A DNA stretch of 64,000 nucleotides from contig CAKTXR010000012.1 of the NCBI GenBank assembly GCA_934631025.1, forward strand, positions 9,817-73,816. Direction: 5' to 3'. The notes beneath the pieces were generated by a model. The model searched no databases. It was given only the letters and a program-made list of their open reading frames with translations, and was not told where the DNA came from. This DNA is from an uncultured Clostridia bacterium. GTDB lineage: Bacteria; Bacillota; Clostridia; Christensenellales; Aristaeellaceae. The position numbers were made by a program, and so were the translations under genes. Of this stretch, positions 26,276 through 35,547 are shown piece after piece (position 1 is the first letter of the stretch; each line of letters opens with the position of its first letter).

Positions 26276-26965
26276 TTATCTGTGCGGCCGCTCCCCAAAG
26301 AGCGCCGAGCCGATGCGCACCATCGTCGCGCCCTCCTGCGCCGCGATCAGATAATCGTGGCTCATGCCCATGGACAATATTTCCATGCGCGCATTCCCCA
26401 CGGGATGATCGCGCAGCTCGTCGAACCAGACGCGCATCCGCTTAAAGTAGGGCCGCACGTCCTCGGGATCGTCGGCCTTGGGCATAATGGCCATCAGCCC
26501 CCGCACGGACAGGCCGGGCAGAACGGACGCGCGCGTCAGAAAGTCGACCAGCTCTTCCTCATAAACGCCGCCCTTCTGCGGCTCCTTCGCGATGCCAACC
26601 TGCACGAGCACAGGCATAACGACGCCCTTTTTCTCCGCCTGGCGGCTGATTTCCTCCGCCAGATTCATGCGGTCGACCGACTGGATCATATCGGCCAGGC
26701 CGATCAGGTATTTGACCTTGTTGGTTTGCAGCTGGCCGATGATGTGCTTCCGGCAGGGCCGTGTCAGCAGGGGCGCTTTGTCGCGCAGCTCCTGAACGCG
26801 GTTTTCGCCGATCAGATCGACGCCGCACTCCAGCGCATGATTGACAATCGACGCGTCCACGGTTTTCGTAACGGCGCATATCTCCACGCCGCCCCATTTG
26901 CCCGAGGCCTCGTTCAGCCGCTCGCGCCAGAACTTATATCGCGTTTCAAAATCCTCTTGTTCCAT
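26276..26965 (-). CDS. YggS/PLPBP-family pyridoxal phosphate homeostasis protein
   Basis: 229-aa single-domain PLP protein with no known enzymatic activity, thought to buffer PLP and amino acid pools. PLP is held by the Lys of CAVTKTV (about 35). Family signatures GENRVQEL, HIIGQLQTNK, LSMGMSHDYLIA and GATMVRIGSALFG are all present. In Firmicutes the orthologue YlmE is part of the ylm/sepF cluster, as here. It begins 20 bases after the HlyD-like gene and is followed by sepF after 100 bases. Confidence 0.94.
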   Translation of the reverse strand: MEQEDFETRYKFWRERLNEASGKWGGVEICAVTKTVDASIVNHALECGVDLIGENRVQELRDKAPLLTRPCRKHIIGQLQTNKVKYLIGLADMIQSVDRMNLAEEISRQAEKKGVVMPVLVQVGIAKEPQKGGVYEEELVDFLTRASVLPGLSVRGLMAIMPKADDPEDVRPYFKRMRVWFDELRDHPVGNARMEILSMGMSHDYLIAAQEGATMVRIGSALFGERPHR

Positions 26966-26985
26966 AACGGAGTGTTCCTCCCGTC

Positions 26986-28167
26986 CTACTTCACTTTCAC
27001 ATAGCAGCCCACATAGAGCGCCGAGGTGTATTCCGTGCTGATGAGCACGCCGTCGGACGTATTGGACAGCACGATCACAGGAATAAACGTGCCGCCCGCG
27101 CCGTCGTAGACGTAAACGCCCGTCTGGCCGTTCTCGGTATAGATCGCGCCCGCCGGCACCTTAAGGCCGGTCATTTCGGTGCTGATAGCCGCCTTGCCGC
27201 CGCGCTGATTGAGCAGCGGCCCCATGGGATCGGTAAAGCGCATGAGCGTCGCAACGGTATTGCCGGATTTGACGCTGGACACCACGGTCGCCTGATAGAC
27301 GACATCCTCAAAGCCGGTCATCTGGAACCAGAAATTTTGCCCCGTAACCGGATTAAAGGCCGCGTCGTCGGTGAGAATATAGGCGTACCATTCGTCGGTG
27401 TTCACCAGCCGGTAGATGTTCGTGGTCAGGCGCGAGCCGCCCGCGTCCACGCTGCGTCCCTGAAGCACGCCCTTCAGATCCTCCACGGTGATGTTGGCCG
27501 TGTTGTCCGGCGTTAAGAAGCTCTCGTAGCCGTCCAGATAGAAGCTCACAACGCCGTCGCGGTCGGCAGTCTGCACCGACTGCCAGGACAGAATCTGTGT
27601 TTCCTTCTTGCTTTCGGATTCGTAGAGCGAGGTCAGCTTGGAGTCCTCGCGCTGATTCTGGCTGAGGTAGGTCTGCCGCTCCTCCATGGCCTGCGTCAGC
27701 TGCGCGCTCAGATTGAGGAGATTGCCGCTGGTCTTTTTGTTGATCAGCTCCTTGAGCTGAAGCGCGAGATACTGGACGTTGTCCTCGAGAATATCCAGCC
27801 GTGTGTCGATGATCGTGCCCAATATCGTCAGGTGGTAGGCGCGGATATTGGCGCGGATGGTTTCCAGTTCCTGAAGCTGCTTGACCGAATAACCGGCCGA
27901 ATAGACATAGGCGATCTCGTCGCCCGCCGACACGCTCTGTCCCTCCGAGGCCAGATAGCTTACGGTGCTGCCGCTCTCCATCGTCACCACGGCTTCGTCG
28001 CGCATGATGACCGCCTGAACCTGCCGCGTGTCGTTGCTCGAGCCGCTCTCCACGACGGCATAGCGCGCTTCGCCCGGCCGGACGGCCTGAACGACAGCAA
28101 AAACCAGCACAGTCACGAGCAGCATCAGCAGAATAAAGAACCGGCCTGTGGGTCTGCGTCCGCTCAT
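26986..28167 (-). CDS. HlyD-like membrane fusion protein
   Basis: 393-aa protein with one N-terminal membrane segment (RFFILLMLLVTVLVFAVVQAV), a biotinyl-lipoyl-like beta domain (about 45-95), a helical coiled-coil hairpin (about 95-200) and a C-terminal beta-barrel. This is the HlyD/periplasmic-adaptor layout, but no ABC transporter gene is adjacent. In Clostridia such a protein often heads the yggS-sepF cluster, which suggests a cell-envelope or division role; function is unproven. A near-consensus promoter precedes it. Confidence 0.8.
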   Translation of the reverse strand: MSGRRPTGRFFILLMLLVTVLVFAVVQAVRPGEARYAVVESGSSNDTRQVQAVIMRDEAVVTMESGSTVSYLASEGQSVSAGDEIAYVYSAGYSVKQLQELETIRANIRAYHLTILGTIIDTRLDILEDNVQYLALQLKELINKKTSGNLLNLSAQLTQAMEERQTYLSQNQREDSKLTSLYESESKKETQILSWQSVQTADRDGVVSFYLDGYESFLTPDNTANITVEDLKGVLQGRSVDAGGSRLTTNIYRLVNTDEWYAYILTDDAAFNPVTGQNFWFQMTGFEDVVYQATVVSSVKSGNTVATLMRFTDPMGPLLNQRGGKAAISTEMTGLKVPAGAIYTENGQTGVYVYDGAGGTFIPVIVLSNTSDGVLISTEYTSALYVGCYVKVK

Positions 28168-28209
28168 ATATCAGATGCCTCCGAGCATAGCTAAAACATT
28201 TTATGTTTC

Positions 28210-28238
28210 ATTATATCGCCATTTTCGGATTATTGCAA
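28210..28238 (-). promoter_or_regulatory. Promoter of the HlyD-yggS-sepF cluster
   Basis: On the minus strand TTGCAA (28233-28238), 17 bases, TATAAT (28210-28215). Confidence 0.7.
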
Positions 28239-28373
28239 GGCGTTTTGAGCATTTGACGCATACACTTAATCTTTGACGGGATATTTTGAACGTTTTTGCG
28301 CGCCGACGCCGCCCATAAGGCGAACATTTGAGTGATATTTGAGGAATGACGGCCGTTTTTCCTTATTCCGGTG

Positions 28374-28402
28374 TTGACATTTCCCTGAGCTGGAAATATA
28401 AT
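28374..28402 (+). promoter_or_regulatory. lgt promoter
   Basis: Perfect sigma-A consensus: TTGACA (28374-28379), 17 bases, TATAAT (28397-28402). Confidence 0.85.
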
Positions 28403-28429
28403 GTGTTCAATGGAGGATATTAAATCGCT

Positions 28430-29353
28430 ATGGTCAATCAAGTTGCGCTGAATGTGTTCGGCTTTCCCATTTACTGGTACGGCATACTGATCGCGCTGGC
28501 CGTCGTGCTGGGCGTGATCGTCGCCTCGGCGCGCGAGAAAAAGCTGGGCTTTAAGAAGGATACGACGCTCGATTTTCTGCTGCTGGCGCTCCCGCTGGCG
28601 GTGATCAGCGCCCGCGCCTACTATGTGATATTTGCCTGGCGAAGCTATGCCGCGCATCCGATCTCGATATTTAATCTGCGCGAGGGCGGGCTGGCGATAT
28701 ACGGCGGCGTGATCGGCGGTCTGCTGGCCGCGTTCCTGTTCAGCCGCTACCGGCATATTTCCTTCGCCGCGCTGGTCGATCTGTGCGCGCCCTCGCTCGT
28801 GCTGGGTCAGGCAATCGGCCGCTGGGGCAATTTCTTCAATCAGGAGGCCTATGGCGCGGCGGTCGAAAATCCCGCGCTGCACTTCTTCCCCGCCGCCGTA
28901 TTCATCGAGGCGGACGGACTGTGGCATTACGCCACGTTCTTCTATGAATCGGCGTGGTGCTTTGTCGTGTTCGCGTTCCTGCTCATGCTGGAAAAAAGCG
29001 GACGCGTACGCCGGCGGGGCGATCTGTTCGCGATGTATCTCTTCCTCTACGGTGCGGAGCGCGCCGTCGTGGAGGGGCTGCGCACGGACAGCCTGATGCT
29101 GCTCTCGCTGCGCGTCAGTCAGTGGCTGAGCATACTACTCATGCTTGGCGCGCTTATCTGGTTCATGCGCGGCTATTATGTCACGCGGCAGCGCGGCGGG
29201 CTGTGCGCGCTGGCCGTTCTCGGCTGCGCGGCGCTGCTCGCGTTCATGTTTGCCGGCGCGTTTATCGGCCAGATCATATCGGCGGCGTTGATTGCTGCGG
29301 CCGGTGTGTTGTTATATATCTCCCCCGCGACAATACGAGAAAAGAAAGTGTGA
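28430..29353 (+). CDS. lgt: Prolipoprotein diacylglyceryl transferase
   Basis: 307-aa membrane enzyme that attaches diacylglycerol to the lipobox Cys of prolipoproteins. The Lgt signature is GRWGNFFNQEAYG at 130-142; the YWYGILIALA start and RPEGGLAIYGGVIGG-like loop (NLREGGLAIYGGVIGG) carry the conserved residues. Seven membrane segments are predicted. GGAGGA lies about 12 bases before the ATG. It leads an operon with pncB, which starts 7 bases after it. Confidence 0.96.
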   Translation: MVNQVALNVFGFPIYWYGILIALAVVLGVIVASAREKKLGFKKDTTLDFLLLALPLAVISARAYYVIFAWRSYAAHPISIFNLREGGLAIYGGVIGGLLAAFLFSRYRHISFAALVDLCAPSLVLGQAIGRWGNFFNQEAYGAAVENPALHFFPAAVFIEADGLWHYATFFYESAWCFVVFAFLLMLEKSGRVRRRGDLFAMYLFLYGAERAVVEGLRTDSLMLLSLRVSQWLSILLMLGALIWFMRGYYVTRQRGGLCALAVLGCAALLAFMFAGAFIGQIISAALIAAAGVLLYISPATIREKKV

Positions 29354-29360
29354 TTTTACC

Positions 29361-30785
29361 ATGCGCAATCTGACGATGATGACCGACCTCTATCAGCTGA
29401 CCATGATGTACGGCTACTACAAGTGCGATATGCTGGGCAACCGCGCGGTGTTCGATATGTTCTACCGCCAGACCTCCGAGGTGACCAGCTACGCCGTGGC
29501 CGCGGGTCTCGAGCAGCTGATCGACTACATCGAAAACCTGCACTTTGAGGAGAGCGACATTGAGTATCTGCGCTCGCTGAATCTCTTCGACGAGGGTTTT
29601 CTGGATCTGCTCCGGCATTTCCACTTCAGCGGCGACATTCAGGCCGTGCCCGAGGGCACGATGGTGTTCCCCGGCGAGCCGCTTGTCCGCGTGAGCGCGC
29701 CCATATTCGAAGCGCAGCTGGTCGAGACCTCGCTGCTCAACATCATCAACCATCAGACGCTGATCGCCACGAAGGCCAGCCGTGTGGCCGAAGCCGCGCA
29801 CGGCGATAGGGTCATGGAGTTCGGCCTGCGCCGCGCTCAGGGCCCTGACGCGGGCAACTACGGCGCGCGCGCCGCGGTTATCGGCGGGTGCAGCTCCACC
29901 AGCAACGTGCTCACGGGCCAGATGTTCGGCGTTCCGATTTCCGGCACGCACGCGCACAGCTGGGTCATGAGCTTTCCGGACGAGATCAGCGCCTTCCGCG
30001 CCTACGCCAGGTGCTTCCCGGACGCGTGCCTTCTGCTGGTGGACACCTATAACGTCCTGAAGAGCGGTATGCCCAACGCCATTACCGTGTTCAGGGAGCT
30101 GCGCGAGCAGGGCCACGAGCCGCTCGGCATTCGTCTGGACTCGGGCGATCTGGCCTATCTGAGCCGCGAAGCGCGCCGTATGCTGGACGAAGCCGGCTTC
30201 CCCAACGCGAAGATCTGCGTCTCGGGCGATCTGGACGAATACCTGATCCGTGACCTCAAATTGCAGGGCGCGCGCATCGACACCTGGGGCGTGGGCACAA
30301 AGCTCATCACCTCCTCCGACTGCCCGGCGCTGGGCGGCGTGTACAAGCTGGCCGCCGAGATCGTGGACGGACAGATCGTCAACAAGATCAAGCTGACCGA
30401 AAACCCCGCCAAGGTCACCAACCCCGGCATCAAGAAGCTGCTGCGCATCTACAGCAAGACGGACGGCAAAGCCGTGGCCGACCTGATCGCGCTGGAGAGC
30501 GAAATTTACGACGAGCGCGAGCCGCTGTATCTGTTCGATCCGGTAGACACCTGGAAGGACATGACGCTGACCGACTACACCATCCGCGAATTGCAGGTAC
30601 CCGTGTTCAAGGACGGCGTGCGCGTATATGATTCGCCGTCGCTCAAGGAAATCTGCGAATATGCCCGCCGCGAGAAGGACTCCTTCTGGGATCAGTACAA
30701 GCGCCTGCTCAACCCCCACCGCTACAAGGTCGATCTGTCCGAAAAGCTGTGGATGCTCAAGCAGAACATGCTCAAACACAAGTAA
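29361..30785 (+). CDS. pncB: Nicotinate phosphoribosyltransferase
   Basis: 474-aa enzyme of NAD salvage; joins nicotinate and PRPP using ATP. MMTDLYQLTMMYGYY at the N-terminus, FGLRRAQGPDAG, and GTHAHSWVMSF (about 195-205, with the His that becomes phosphorylated) are diagnostic, as is the phosphate loop SGDL around 320. The ATG at 29361 starts the conserved N-terminus; its ribosome site (GAAAG) is weak, so coupling to lgt is likely. Confidence 0.95.
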   Translation: MRNLTMMTDLYQLTMMYGYYKCDMLGNRAVFDMFYRQTSEVTSYAVAAGLEQLIDYIENLHFEESDIEYLRSLNLFDEGFLDLLRHFHFSGDIQAVPEGTMVFPGEPLVRVSAPIFEAQLVETSLLNIINHQTLIATKASRVAEAAHGDRVMEFGLRRAQGPDAGNYGARAAVIGGCSSTSNVLTGQMFGVPISGTHAHSWVMSFPDEISAFRAYARCFPDACLLLVDTYNVLKSGMPNAITVFRELREQGHEPLGIRLDSGDLAYLSREARRMLDEAGFPNAKICVSGDLDEYLIRDLKLQGARIDTWGVGTKLITSSDCPALGGVYKLAAEIVDGQIVNKIKLTENPAKVTNPGIKKLLRIYSKTDGKAVADLIALESEIYDEREPLYLFDPVDTWKDMTLTDYTIRELQVPVFKDGVRVYDSPSLKEICEYARREKDSFWDQYKRLLNPHRYKVDLSEKLWMLKQNMLKHK

Positions 30786-30803
30786 AGCCGCAGGAGGCAC
30801 GCC

Positions 30804-32060
30804 ATGAACAGCACAGAAAAGACCGAAAAGGCCGTCCGAGATTTCCTCAAGGGCGTCTCGGAAACGAACCGCGTCTATTTCGTCGGCTCGACGACAAAAA
30901 ATCCGCTCGAATATCAGCCGAACGAAACGATGACCTTCAGGCTCCGCGTCAAGACCGAGACGGAATATCTGCCAGTCCCCTTCATCGCCTATTCCTGCGA
31001 GGGCGAGGATGGCGTAAAAACCGAGGGCTGCGTATCCCCCGCCGAGGACGGCTGGTTCTACTTTGACACGTCGATCCGGCGTGACGGCTTCGTACACGTC
31101 ATCGCCAAAGCGTGCGACGAAAATAAAAACGTCCTTGAAGGCGTCGACATCTTCGAGGGCGGCGCAGGCGCGGCCATTGACAAAATCACGATGGGCACCG
31201 AGGAGCCGGCCGACTATCTCGCCTTCTGGGACGAGCTTAAGCGGAAGGTGCGCGGCACCGAGCCGGAAATCCTCTTTCAGGAGCGCTTCGAAAAGGAGAA
31301 TCTTGCCGATTTCGAGCTGTACGATATGCGTATCAAGGCGCCCGACGGCGATTTTGCGACGTTCTTCATGGCTTATCCGAAAAACGCCGAAAAAGGCAGC
31401 CTGAAGCTGCGCGTCCTGACGCACGGCTACGGCGTGTGCGACGTCTGCCAGAACGACGCCTGCGCGCAGGAGGGCACGCTGACCGTGTTCATCAGCGCCC
31501 ACGCGATCCTCTCGCGGCAGAATCCGGACTACTACACGGCGCTCTACGACGGCCCGCTGAAAGGCTTCGGCTTCGACAACGCCGAAAATCAGGACCCGCA
31601 CACCACATACTGGGCGAAGATGTTCATGCGCGATATGCAGGCCGTGCGCTTCGCGCTGGAAAGCCCGCTCTGGAACGGAAAGGACGTACTCTTCTCCGGC
31701 GGCAGCATGGGCGGCATGCGCGCGTGCAATCTGGCGGCGCACACAAACGTCGCCACCGAATGCGCGCTGGAGATTCCGTGGTTCAGCGATCTGGGCGGCC
31801 ACAAGAACTGCGCGCGGCTGTACGGCTGGCGGCCGGATTACGAAAACGGCGTGCGCTATTTCGACACGGCCGTCGCGGCAAAGCACCTGAAGTGCCCCGT
31901 GACGATCTCCGCCGGACTGGGCGATTACGTCTGCCCGCCGTCGGGCGAAATGGCGCTCTATAACGCGATCTCCACGCCCAGGCAGATCACGTTCATCCAG
32001 AATCAGACGCACCCCTATCGGCCGCTCGAGCCGATGAAGTATACGCTGTGCAAAGGCTGA
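30804..32060 (+). CDS. Acetylxylan esterase/cephalosporin-C deacetylase-like hydrolase (AXE1 family)
   Basis: 418-aa alpha/beta hydrolase with an N-terminal beta-rich extension (about 1-130). The AXE1-type core has the nucleophile elbow GGSMGG with Ser301, the acid in GLGDYVCPPSGE and His in NQTHPYRP. Such enzymes remove acetyl groups from xylan oligosaccharides. No signal peptide, so it would act on imported acetylated oligosaccharides; that is inference. AGGAGGC precedes the start. It follows pncB by 18 bases and ends at a bidirectional terminator. Confidence 0.85.
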   Translation: MNSTEKTEKAVRDFLKGVSETNRVYFVGSTTKNPLEYQPNETMTFRLRVKTETEYLPVPFIAYSCEGEDGVKTEGCVSPAEDGWFYFDTSIRRDGFVHVIAKACDENKNVLEGVDIFEGGAGAAIDKITMGTEEPADYLAFWDELKRKVRGTEPEILFQERFEKENLADFELYDMRIKAPDGDFATFFMAYPKNAEKGSLKLRVLTHGYGVCDVCQNDACAQEGTLTVFISAHAILSRQNPDYYTALYDGPLKGFGFDNAENQDPHTTYWAKMFMRDMQAVRFALESPLWNGKDVLFSGGSMGGMRACNLAAHTNVATECALEIPWFSDLGGHKNCARLYGWRPDYENGVRYFDTAVAAKHLKCPVTISAGLGDYVCPPSGEMALYNAISTPRQITFIQNQTHPYRPLEPMKYTLCKG

Positions 32061-32083
32061 CGACCTGCGCCGCGCAGACGACA

Positions 32084-32117
32084 AAAAGCCGCGTCCATGA
32101 CAGGAACGCGGCCTTTT
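32084..32117. terminator. Bidirectional terminator
   Basis: AAAAAGCCGCG (from 32084) pairs with CGCGGCCTTTT (to 32117); T-runs on both strands serve the esterase gene and the convergent spore coat genes. Confidence 0.75.
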
Positions 32118-32131
32118 GCGGATTGGAGCGG

Positions 32132-32422
32132 TCAGCCCAGCTGCTGCTGCATCTGCTGGAACTTCTCCCGCGCGGCGTTGACGTCGGCGACGGGCGCGTC
32201 CTTGGTCGGATACCATCCCAGCTGATTCATCTGGTCGAATATGGTATACTGATTCTGGACGCATTCGGTGAAGTTCTGCGTGAGCACCTGGCGCAGCTGC
32301 GGGCAGGACGCCTCGGGAATAAACGTGCCATAGCCGCTGATCAGATACTTCTCCTCGGACAGCAGATCCTCGATCTTATCCTGATCGGTCATCACCTGAG
32401 GGCAGTTGTTGATCGTATTCAT
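32132..32422 (-). CDS. Spore coat protein, CotF-like
   Basis: 96-aa protein with the CotF-type helical core: DQDKIEDLLSEEKYLISGYGTFIPEA and FTECVQNQYTIFDQMNQLGWYPTKDAP. CotF homologues are coat proteins made in the mother cell late in sporulation. Its presence shows that the organism can form spores or descends from a spore former. It follows the small 32439 gene by 16 bases. Confidence 0.85.
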   Translation of the reverse strand: MNTINNCPQVMTDQDKIEDLLSEEKYLISGYGTFIPEASCPQLRQVLTQNFTECVQNQYTIFDQMNQLGWYPTKDAPVADVNAAREKFQQMQQQLG

Positions 32423-32438
32423 GCTTCATCCCCCTCTC

Positions 32439-32645
32439 TTACGCATGGCTGACAAGGTAGTCCAGCAGCCGGTCGAAGCGTTCGCGATGATGGCGGGCAA
32501 TGCCGTCCGCCATGTTCTTCAGCGTCGGGTTTTCGAAGCTCTGGGCGTATTGCTGCGCCTTCTTGCAGGCCAGAAACTCGTGCTGGAGCTGATCTTCGAG
32601 TATGGTCAGAGACTTGGTCTGAATCGCCATGGAACCGTTGGCCAT
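32439..32645 (-). CDS. Small helical spore-coat-associated protein
   Basis: 68-aa protein, mainly two helices (SLTILEDQLQHEFLACKKA and LKNMADGIARHHRERFDRLLDYL), similar in pattern to the N-terminal part of CotF/ferritin-like spore proteins. It is probably cotranscribed with the CotF-like gene. GGGAGGG lies 8 bases before the ATG. Function inferred from the neighbour only. Confidence 0.7.
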   Translation of the reverse strand: MANGSMAIQTKSLTILEDQLQHEFLACKKAQQYAQSFENPTLKNMADGIARHHRERFDRLLDYLVSHA

Positions 32646-32724
32646 TGGTGTTCCCTCCCCGCATAGACTTGGATTTGCGCTCGAAATCCGTCCTTAGCAT
32701 GACCCGAAAAGGAGAGCTTCTTTC

Positions 32725-33360
32725 ATGGGAATGATTACCGGCATAGAGCTGACGAAGAGCCGCGCCGCCGTCTATGTGGACGGCACGCTCTTTCTGCGCA
32801 TGAAACGCAGTTTTTTTGACGAGCTGCCGCTTGAAGAGGGCGACGATCTCGACGAGGAGGACTATCTGAACCGCCTGAGCGCCCGCCAGTCGAAGCCCGC
32901 CTACGAGGCCGCTCTCGATATGCTCTCCGACCGCGACATGACCGCCGACGCGCTCAAGAAGGCGCTCATGCGGCGCGGCTTCCTCGAACCGGTGGCCGAC
33001 GCGGTGCGCGACCGGCTGATCGAAAACCGCCTTCTGGACGATCAGCGCTTCGCTCAGCGCTATGTCGAGCTGCGCAAGGACAGTGCCATGGGACGCTATG
33101 CCCTCAAGCGCAAGCTGCGCGCCAAGGGGATCGACGAGGACACCGCCGGCGACGCGCTCGAACAGCTCGACGACGAGTCGCAGCTGGCCGCGGCCGCCGA
33201 GCTGGCGAAAAAACTGTCCAAGCGCTACGCCGCCCTGCCCGGCTATGAAGCGCGCGCCAAGCTCTCACAGGCGCTGGCTCGGCGCGGCTTTTCATGGGAC
33301 ATTGTACGCGAGGCCGTCGAGCGGGCGCGGCCGGACGGCGACGAATTCGACGATATCTGA
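32725..33360 (+). CDS. recX: Regulatory protein RecX
   Basis: 211-aa modulator of the RecA filament. Three helical RecX repeats are visible: ALDMLSDRDMTADALKKALMRRGF, RLIENRLLDDQRFAQRYVELRKD, and LAKKLSKRYAALPGYEARAKLSQALARRGFSWDIV. recA is not in the window. AGGAGAGC precedes the ATG. Single gene closed by a terminator. Confidence 0.92.
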   Translation: MGMITGIELTKSRAAVYVDGTLFLRMKRSFFDELPLEEGDDLDEEDYLNRLSARQSKPAYEAALDMLSDRDMTADALKKALMRRGFLEPVADAVRDRLIENRLLDDQRFAQRYVELRKDSAMGRYALKRKLRAKGIDEDTAGDALEQLDDESQLAAAAELAKKLSKRYAALPGYEARAKLSQALARRGFSWDIVREAVERARPDGDEFDDI

Positions 33361-33389
33361 AACGCTCCCCTCGGCAAAAAACACCATAG

Positions 33390-33433
33390 AAAACGGACTG
33401 CCTTTCTCAAACAGAAGGGCAATCCGTTTTTTT
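33390..33433. terminator. Bidirectional terminator between recX and the carbohydrate operon
   Basis: AAAACGGACTGCCTT (from 33390) pairs with AAGGGCAATCCGTTTT, followed by TTT to 33433; A-rich 5' side gives T residues on the other strand. Confidence 0.8.
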
Positions 33434-33440
33434 ATGCTGC

Positions 33441-34676
33441 TCAGATCAGGCGCGGCTTTTCGACGACCGGATAGACGAACTTTGTCAGCGGATCGCAGAC
33501 GCGCGTGTCGCAGACATAGATCGTCAGCTTTTTCGCGCCGCCCAGCGGCACATGAACCGGCGTGGGCGGCGTGCTCTCATCGATCGCTCCGCTGCGCCAG
33601 ACGCACTGATCGTCCAGCCGGATCTCGAAGAACACGCTCGTCTCGTTGCCGCGCGCGTGGAAGGGAATCCGCTCGGGCGCATGGAAGCGCTGAACGCCCA
33701 GCCGCGCCTCGAAGGCCGTCAGTCCGCAGCCGGGCAGCGTATAGGCGACCCACGCCTCGCGCCGTCCCTGATAGCTGGGCGCCATCATGGGCAGCAGGCA
33801 CAGCCCGTGCGTATCGCCCTCGCCGATATCCAGCGCCGTCGGCGAATCAAAGCGCTCGCCCGGAATATAGTCGATCATCGGCTCGTAGTTGAACATATTG
33901 TCCACATCGCAGGCCAGCGGCTCAAGCTCGACCAGAGCAATCGCCCCAACGTCCTTCGCCGTGCCGTCGGCCAGGCGCGAAAGCGTCAGCATGACGTCGG
34001 CCAGCAGCTGCGCGCCCGTCATGGCGCTGCGGTAGGCCGATTCCTCCGCCGCCCGCTGATCGCCCCGCCGAAGCGCGCCCATCAGATTGGGAATCTCGGC
34101 GATGGACAATCGCTTGTCCTTCTCCAGCTCCTCGCACAGCCGCCAGCACAGCATTTCCTCGCTGTCGGCCAGCAGGCGCGGCGTATAGGGCACGCTGTCG
34201 GGCAGATCGGCAAAGACGGCCTCCATGAAGGCGTGCGTCATGTAGCGCCACTTTCCCATGGGATACATCGCCGTGACCATGCGGTTGTCGGTGGTGTGCG
34301 CGGCCTGAACGGTGTCCCCGATCAGATGCGACAGCGTGCCCGCCGCCTTCACGCCCAGCTCGTCGCGGCCCGCCCGCAGCGATTCGACGGACAGATGAAT
34401 CAGATAGCGGAACACGATCGGATAGGTCTCGCGCAAACGCAGCGTATCGAATATGGTCTGCGCGGGGCGCGGCCCCTGCTCGGTCGGGATCTGATCCAGC
34501 TCGCGCCAGAGCGGATCCCAGCTGCTCTTGTCCTTCGCGTCCTCGCCGAAGATATACGCGTCCGGATAGGTCGACGAAACCGCCGCGTCCTCAATATGCA
34601 CGCCCCAGACCGGATACTTGTCCTCAACCTTGCGGCACGCCCAGCGCGCCATTCTCATGTGCATAACGCCGTCCAT
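33441..34676 (-). CDS. Zinc phospholipase C/S1-P1-like helical protein with C-terminal NPCBM-like domain
   Basis: 411-aa protein I can only partly place. The N-terminal 270 residues are helical, with GTLSHLIGDTVQAAHT (about 113-128), very like the zinc-binding LxHxxGDxxQPxH helix of phospholipase C and S1/P1 nucleases, plus PDAY near 38 and a nearby HLSVES. The last 120 residues look like an NPCBM carbohydrate-binding fold: GCGLTAFEARLGVQ, FFEIRLDDQCVWRSG, KKLTIYVCDT. No signal peptide. It ends an operon with a sugar dehydrogenase and a sugar isomerase, so a carbohydrate substrate is more likely than a lipid. Function unproven. Confidence 0.7.
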   Translation of the reverse strand: MDGVMHMRMARWACRKVEDKYPVWGVHIEDAAVSSTYPDAYIFGEDAKDKSSWDPLWRELDQIPTEQGPRPAQTIFDTLRLRETYPIVFRYLIHLSVESLRAGRDELGVKAAGTLSHLIGDTVQAAHTTDNRMVTAMYPMGKWRYMTHAFMEAVFADLPDSVPYTPRLLADSEEMLCWRLCEELEKDKRLSIAEIPNLMGALRRGDQRAAEESAYRSAMTGAQLLADVMLTLSRLADGTAKDVGAIALVELEPLACDVDNMFNYEPMIDYIPGERFDSPTALDIGEGDTHGLCLLPMMAPSYQGRREAWVAYTLPGCGLTAFEARLGVQRFHAPERIPFHARGNETSVFFEIRLDDQCVWRSGAIDESTPPTPVHVPLGGAKKLTIYVCDTRVCDPLTKFVYPVVEKPRLI

Positions 34677-34707
34677 TGTTTTTTCCTTCTTTTCTCAGCT
34701 TACTTTT

Positions 34708-35547
34708 TTATCTTGCTTTGTCAAACGAAAGCCCTGCCCTTTCGGCCACGCCCCGCAGGTATGCGATCGCACGGTCATAGTCCGCCTCGTCCGGCAAATG
34801 TTCGGCCATCACGGGCACATCCCCCAGCGCCGCGCACTCCCTCAGCAGCGTCTCGTGGTCAAATTCGCCCTCGCCGGCGGGCACCTCGGAAAGATGCGTG
34901 GTCAGCGCGCCGGAAATGGCGATATCCTTGACGTGTACGGAGCAGATTTTCTCGCCGAACGCCCTGAAATAAGCGCGCGTCAATTCGCCCGTTCGGTAGA
35001 TCTTATCTGCGCCGCTGATCATATTCACCATGTCGACGTGTACGCCGAACGCCCTGCGATCGACGGCCTCGATGAGCGCGCGCATATCGTCCTCGCCGGT
35101 GGGATACATCCAGGGCATCGGTTCGAGCGCATAGCGGCATTTTTCAAGCCCCGCTTCGTCGATCATGCGCCGCGTCAGCGCGACGACGCGCTCAAACGTC
35201 GCCGGCGTGAGATTGTCCCTGTGCGGGCCGTCCCACTGGCCGCTCAGCGAGCCGGAAATGTTGACGCAGCAGCGCGCGCCCACCCGCTCGGCCTGACGCA
35301 TCCGCGCGGCGCAATACCGGACGTTCCGCGCCGCTCTTTCGGGATCGGGATCGAGCAGATTGTTCCACACGCCCACCTCGGCGATCACCAGATCATGCCG
35401 CGCGGCCGCCTCGCAGAATTCGGCTTCACGCTCGCGCGGCGCGTCGACCGGCAGCGGCCAGTACGCCGCACCATAGCCCTTCACGACGTGCTGGAGCGCC
35501 CATTCCTTGCCCGTCGTCCAGTGATAAACCGGCGCGCCCAGTCTCAT
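34708..35547 (-). CDS. Sugar phosphate isomerase/epimerase-like TIM-barrel protein
   Basis: 279-aa xylose-isomerase-like TIM barrel (AP endonuclease 2 family fold). Metal-site residues typical of the family are visible in ALEPMPW (Glu), HVDMVN (His, Asp), SVHVKDI and AEHLPDEADY (Glu). The reaction is probably isomerisation or epimerisation of a keto sugar or inositol derivative. The ATG at 35547 overlaps the stop of the upstream dehydrogenase gene (ATGA), which fixes the start. Middle gene of the operon. Confidence 0.85.
   Translation of the reverse strand: MRLGAPVYHWTTGKEWALQHVVKGYGAAYWPLPVDAPREREAEFCEAAARHDLVIAEVGVWNNLLDPDPERAARNVRYCAARMRQAERVGARCCVNISGSLSGQWDGPHRDNLTPATFERVVALTRRMIDEAGLEKCRYALEPMPWMYPTGEDDMRALIEAVDRRAFGVHVDMVNMISGADKIYRTGELTRAYFRAFGEKICSVHVKDIAISGALTTHLSEVPAGEGEFDHETLLRECAALGDVPVMAEHLPDEADYDRAIAYLRGVAERAGLSFDKAR

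Noticed and set aside
29274..32264. Very long antisense open frame (about 1000 codons) opposite pncB and the esterase
   Set aside because: Arg/His/Ala-rich translation with no family pattern; it mirrors the codon bias of the real high-GC genes.
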